DNA of 6,420 nt, from assembly GCA_033765245.1 (NCBI GenBank), contig JANRIF010000252.1, forward strand, positions 1-6,420, read 5' to 3'. Below are positions 4,856-6,420 of this stretch, in pieces. The notes under the pieces were generated by a model. That model was not told where the DNA came from and searched no databases. It was given only the letters and a program-made list of their open reading frames with translations. The translations under genes and the position numbers were made by a program. The stretch is from GCA-002840015 sp033765245 (GTDB lineage: Bacteria; Pseudomonadota; Gammaproteobacteria; Xanthomonadales; Xanthomonadaceae). The stretch's first letter is position 1. Each line of letters starts with the position of its first letter.

Positions 4856-6394
4856 TTACCAGTCCGTCGGTTTGTAGTCCTTCAGGAACTGGCCCCACAC
4901 ATGCTCGCCGGTGTTGAAGCCGGCGATGATGGGATCGACGATGCGGGCGGCGCCGTCGAGGATGTCCAGCGGTGGGTGGAAGCGTTCTTCGATGGTCTTG
5001 CGGGCGGCGATCTCAGCGGGGTCTTCGTCAGTCACCCAGCCGGTGTCGACGCTGTTCATGTGGATGCCGTCGTTGTGGTAGTCGGTGGCGGCGGTGCGCG
5101 TCATCATGTTGAGCGCGGCCTTGGCCATGTTGGTGTGCGGGTGGCGGGTGGTCTTGAAGTTGCGGTAGAACTGGCCTTCCACCGCGGACACGTTGACGAT
5201 GTGTTTGTCGCGCTCGGGCGTGCGCAGCATCAGTGGCTTCAGCCGCGCGTTGATGATGAACGGCGCGATCGCGTTGACCAGTTGCACTTCCAGCAATTCC
5301 ACCGAAGGCACCTCCGCCATCTGCAGGCGCCAGGAGTTGCGTCCGCGCAGGTCGATCTGCTGCAGGTCCTGATCGAGCCGGCCCTGCGGAAACAGATGCG
5401 ATTGCGCCAGGAATTCTTCCGGCAGCAGGCGGATCTGCGAGAGCTCGGCCGAACTCGGCGCGTTGCGTGCGTTGATGGCGATGCCGGAGCCGCTGGCCTC
5501 GGGCAGAATCCGTTCGCCGCGCACGCCCTCGTAATTGCCAAGCAGCCGCTGCACGTGCGCAGGCGCCGCATGCAGCGCGGTCTCGCCGGCCATCATGTGG
5601 GCGTAGAACTCGGGCGGGCGGCGCACGGTCTGGCAGGCGTTGTTGATGATGAAGTCCAGGCGCTGGCGCGTGTTCAGTATTTGCTGGCAGAACGCTTCCA
5701 CGCTGGGGGTATGGCGCAGGTCGAGCCCGAAAATCTCCAGACGGTGCTGCCACTGGGCAAAGTCCGGCTCCTGCGCGTAGCGCTCGGCGGAATCGCGCGG
5801 AAAGCGGGTGGTGACGATCAGGTGCGCGCCGGCGCGCAGCAGTTTTAGCCCGGCCTGGTAGCCAATCTTGACGCGGCCTCCCGTGAGCAGCGCGACGCGC
5901 CCGCGCAGGTCGGCAAGTTCGCCGCGCTTGTGGAAATTGAACTCGGCGCAAACCGGGCACAGTTGATCGTAGAAGTGGTGGATGCGTTGGTACTTTTGCT
6001 TGCACACGTAGCAGTGCTGCGGCTCCAGCGCCTCGCGCTGTTCCGGATCGTCGCCCTGCGTGCCATGCGCAATCACACCCTCGGGTGGAAACACGTTAGG
6101 GGTGGTGAAGACGGGCTTGCGGCGCAGTTCGCGGATGCCGGTCTGGTGCAGCACGGTGTCGTCGTTGCGGATCTGCGCCTTGCTGCGTTCGCGCGCAGCG
6201 GCCTTGCGTTGCTTGCGGCGCTGCGACGGATCGGGGTTGTAGATCTGGCCGACGCAGCGATGCAGGCGTTGACGATCCGCATCCGGCAACTGCTCCAGCA
6301 AGGTGCAGTCGCTGGCGAAGCCTTCGAGCACGGATAGCGCGGCGCGCACGCGATCGAGCAGGGCGGCGGGAGAGGTGTCGGAGGGATTGGTCAC
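4856..6394 (-). CDS. Long SDR-family oxidoreductase with N-terminal CxxC...CxxC extension
   Basis: The product is 512 aa, about twice the length of a classical short-chain dehydrogenase/reductase. Residues 1-50 look helical. About 58-75 is very basic (RRKQRKAAARERSK). C128-x2-C131 and C146-x2-C149, with His127, 139 and 140 nearby, form a likely zinc ribbon. The SDR domain covers about 161-512. It has the nucleotide-binding motif TGGRVKIG (171-178), where Lys176 replaces the middle Gly of TGxxxGxG. NNAC (251-254) stands for NNAG, and NVSA has Ser403. TNMAKAALNMMTRT (421-434) aligns with the YxxxK helix, with Thr421 for Tyr and Lys425 retained. VDTGWV (449-454) takes the place of the PG region. 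The SDR core also carries an insertion of about 100 residues between the NNAC strand and the catalytic segment. Substrate and pathway are unknown. The start is GTG with only a weak GGA seven bases upstream. The frame stays open to the window edge, so the true start may lie further out. Confidence 0.8.
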   Translation of the reverse strand: MTNPSDTSPAALLDRVRAALSVLEGFASDCTLLEQLPDADRQRLHRCVGQIYNPDPSQRRKQRKAAARERSKAQIRNDDTVLHQTGIRELRRKPVFTTPNVFPPEGVIAHGTQGDDPEQREALEPQHCYVCKQKYQRIHHFYDQLCPVCAEFNFHKRGELADLRGRVALLTGGRVKIGYQAGLKLLRAGAHLIVTTRFPRDSAERYAQEPDFAQWQHRLEIFGLDLRHTPSVEAFCQQILNTRQRLDFIINNACQTVRRPPEFYAHMMAGETALHAAPAHVQRLLGNYEGVRGERILPEASGSGIAINARNAPSSAELSQIRLLPEEFLAQSHLFPQGRLDQDLQQIDLRGRNSWRLQMAEVPSVELLEVQLVNAIAPFIINARLKPLMLRTPERDKHIVNVSAVEGQFYRNFKTTRHPHTNMAKAALNMMTRTAATDYHNDGIHMNSVDTGWVTDEDPAEIAARKTIEERFHPPLDILDGAARIVDPIIAGFNTGEHVWGQFLKDYKPTDW

Positions 6395-6420
6395 GGTGTG
6401 GTCCGTAGCGGGTGAGGGCG

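Noticed and set aside
5165..5167. A sequencing or frameshift error explaining the missing SDR catalytic Tyr
   Set aside because: The frame is continuous, with good SDR sequence on both sides (NVSA before, KAALNMMTRT after). The change therefore looks like a true family feature.
4802..5848. 348-codon plus-strand frame antisense to the SDR gene
   Set aside because: It is His/Val/Arg-rich and without motifs. The minus-strand frame encodes a recognisable SDR along its full length.

Overview
The window looks like chromosomal DNA of a gamma-proteobacterium of the Xanthomonadaceae, most likely Xanthomonas or a close relative. This rests on the high GC content, the GTG starts, the style of the intergenic palindromes (CCCTCCCC-type and GTAGGTCGGAT-type repeats) and the gene families present. 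The assignment is inferred from general resemblance, not from a database match.

Layout from left to right. Positions 1-608 hold no credible gene. They contain an inverted pair of C/G-rich hairpin repeats (20-68 and 98-144), a third, unrelated palindromic repeat (204-270), an AT-rich stretch, a CRP/Clp-like operator (433-448) and a perfect 16-bp palindrome (483-498). A HypX-like gene follows on the plus strand (609-2333, GTG start). It fuses a formyltransferase-like domain to an enoyl-CoA-hydratase-like domain. A strong hairpin (2346-2377) lies between it and a convergent minus-strand gene for a membrane-anchored, probably periplasmic protein with Sel1/TPR-like helical repeats (2445-3476). Upstream of that gene on the same strand is a UPF0158-family protein (3699-4130). 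Divergent from it is a small four-helix membrane protein of the DUF1304 family (4329-4688). A two-part REP-like inverted repeat (4696-4799) then separates it from a convergent, long short-chain dehydrogenase/reductase (4856-6394, minus strand). That protein has an N-terminal extension carrying a CX2C-X14-CX2C zinc-ribbon-like motif.

The genes do not form one operon or pathway. They are single transcription units separated by 100-220 bp gaps, in alternating orientations. Two points deserve a second look. The first is the HypX homologue, with no hydrogenase or hyp gene around it and a candidate Clp site upstream. In known systems HypX makes CO from formyl-tetrahydrofolate for the NiFe-hydrogenase cofactor. 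The second is the dehydrogenase: the usual catalytic Tyr of YxxxK is Thr, a different Tyr sits in a YRNFK motif 11 residues earlier, and the dinucleotide-binding glycine motif is also altered. I see no CRISPR array, tRNA, rRNA, transposase or phage gene.
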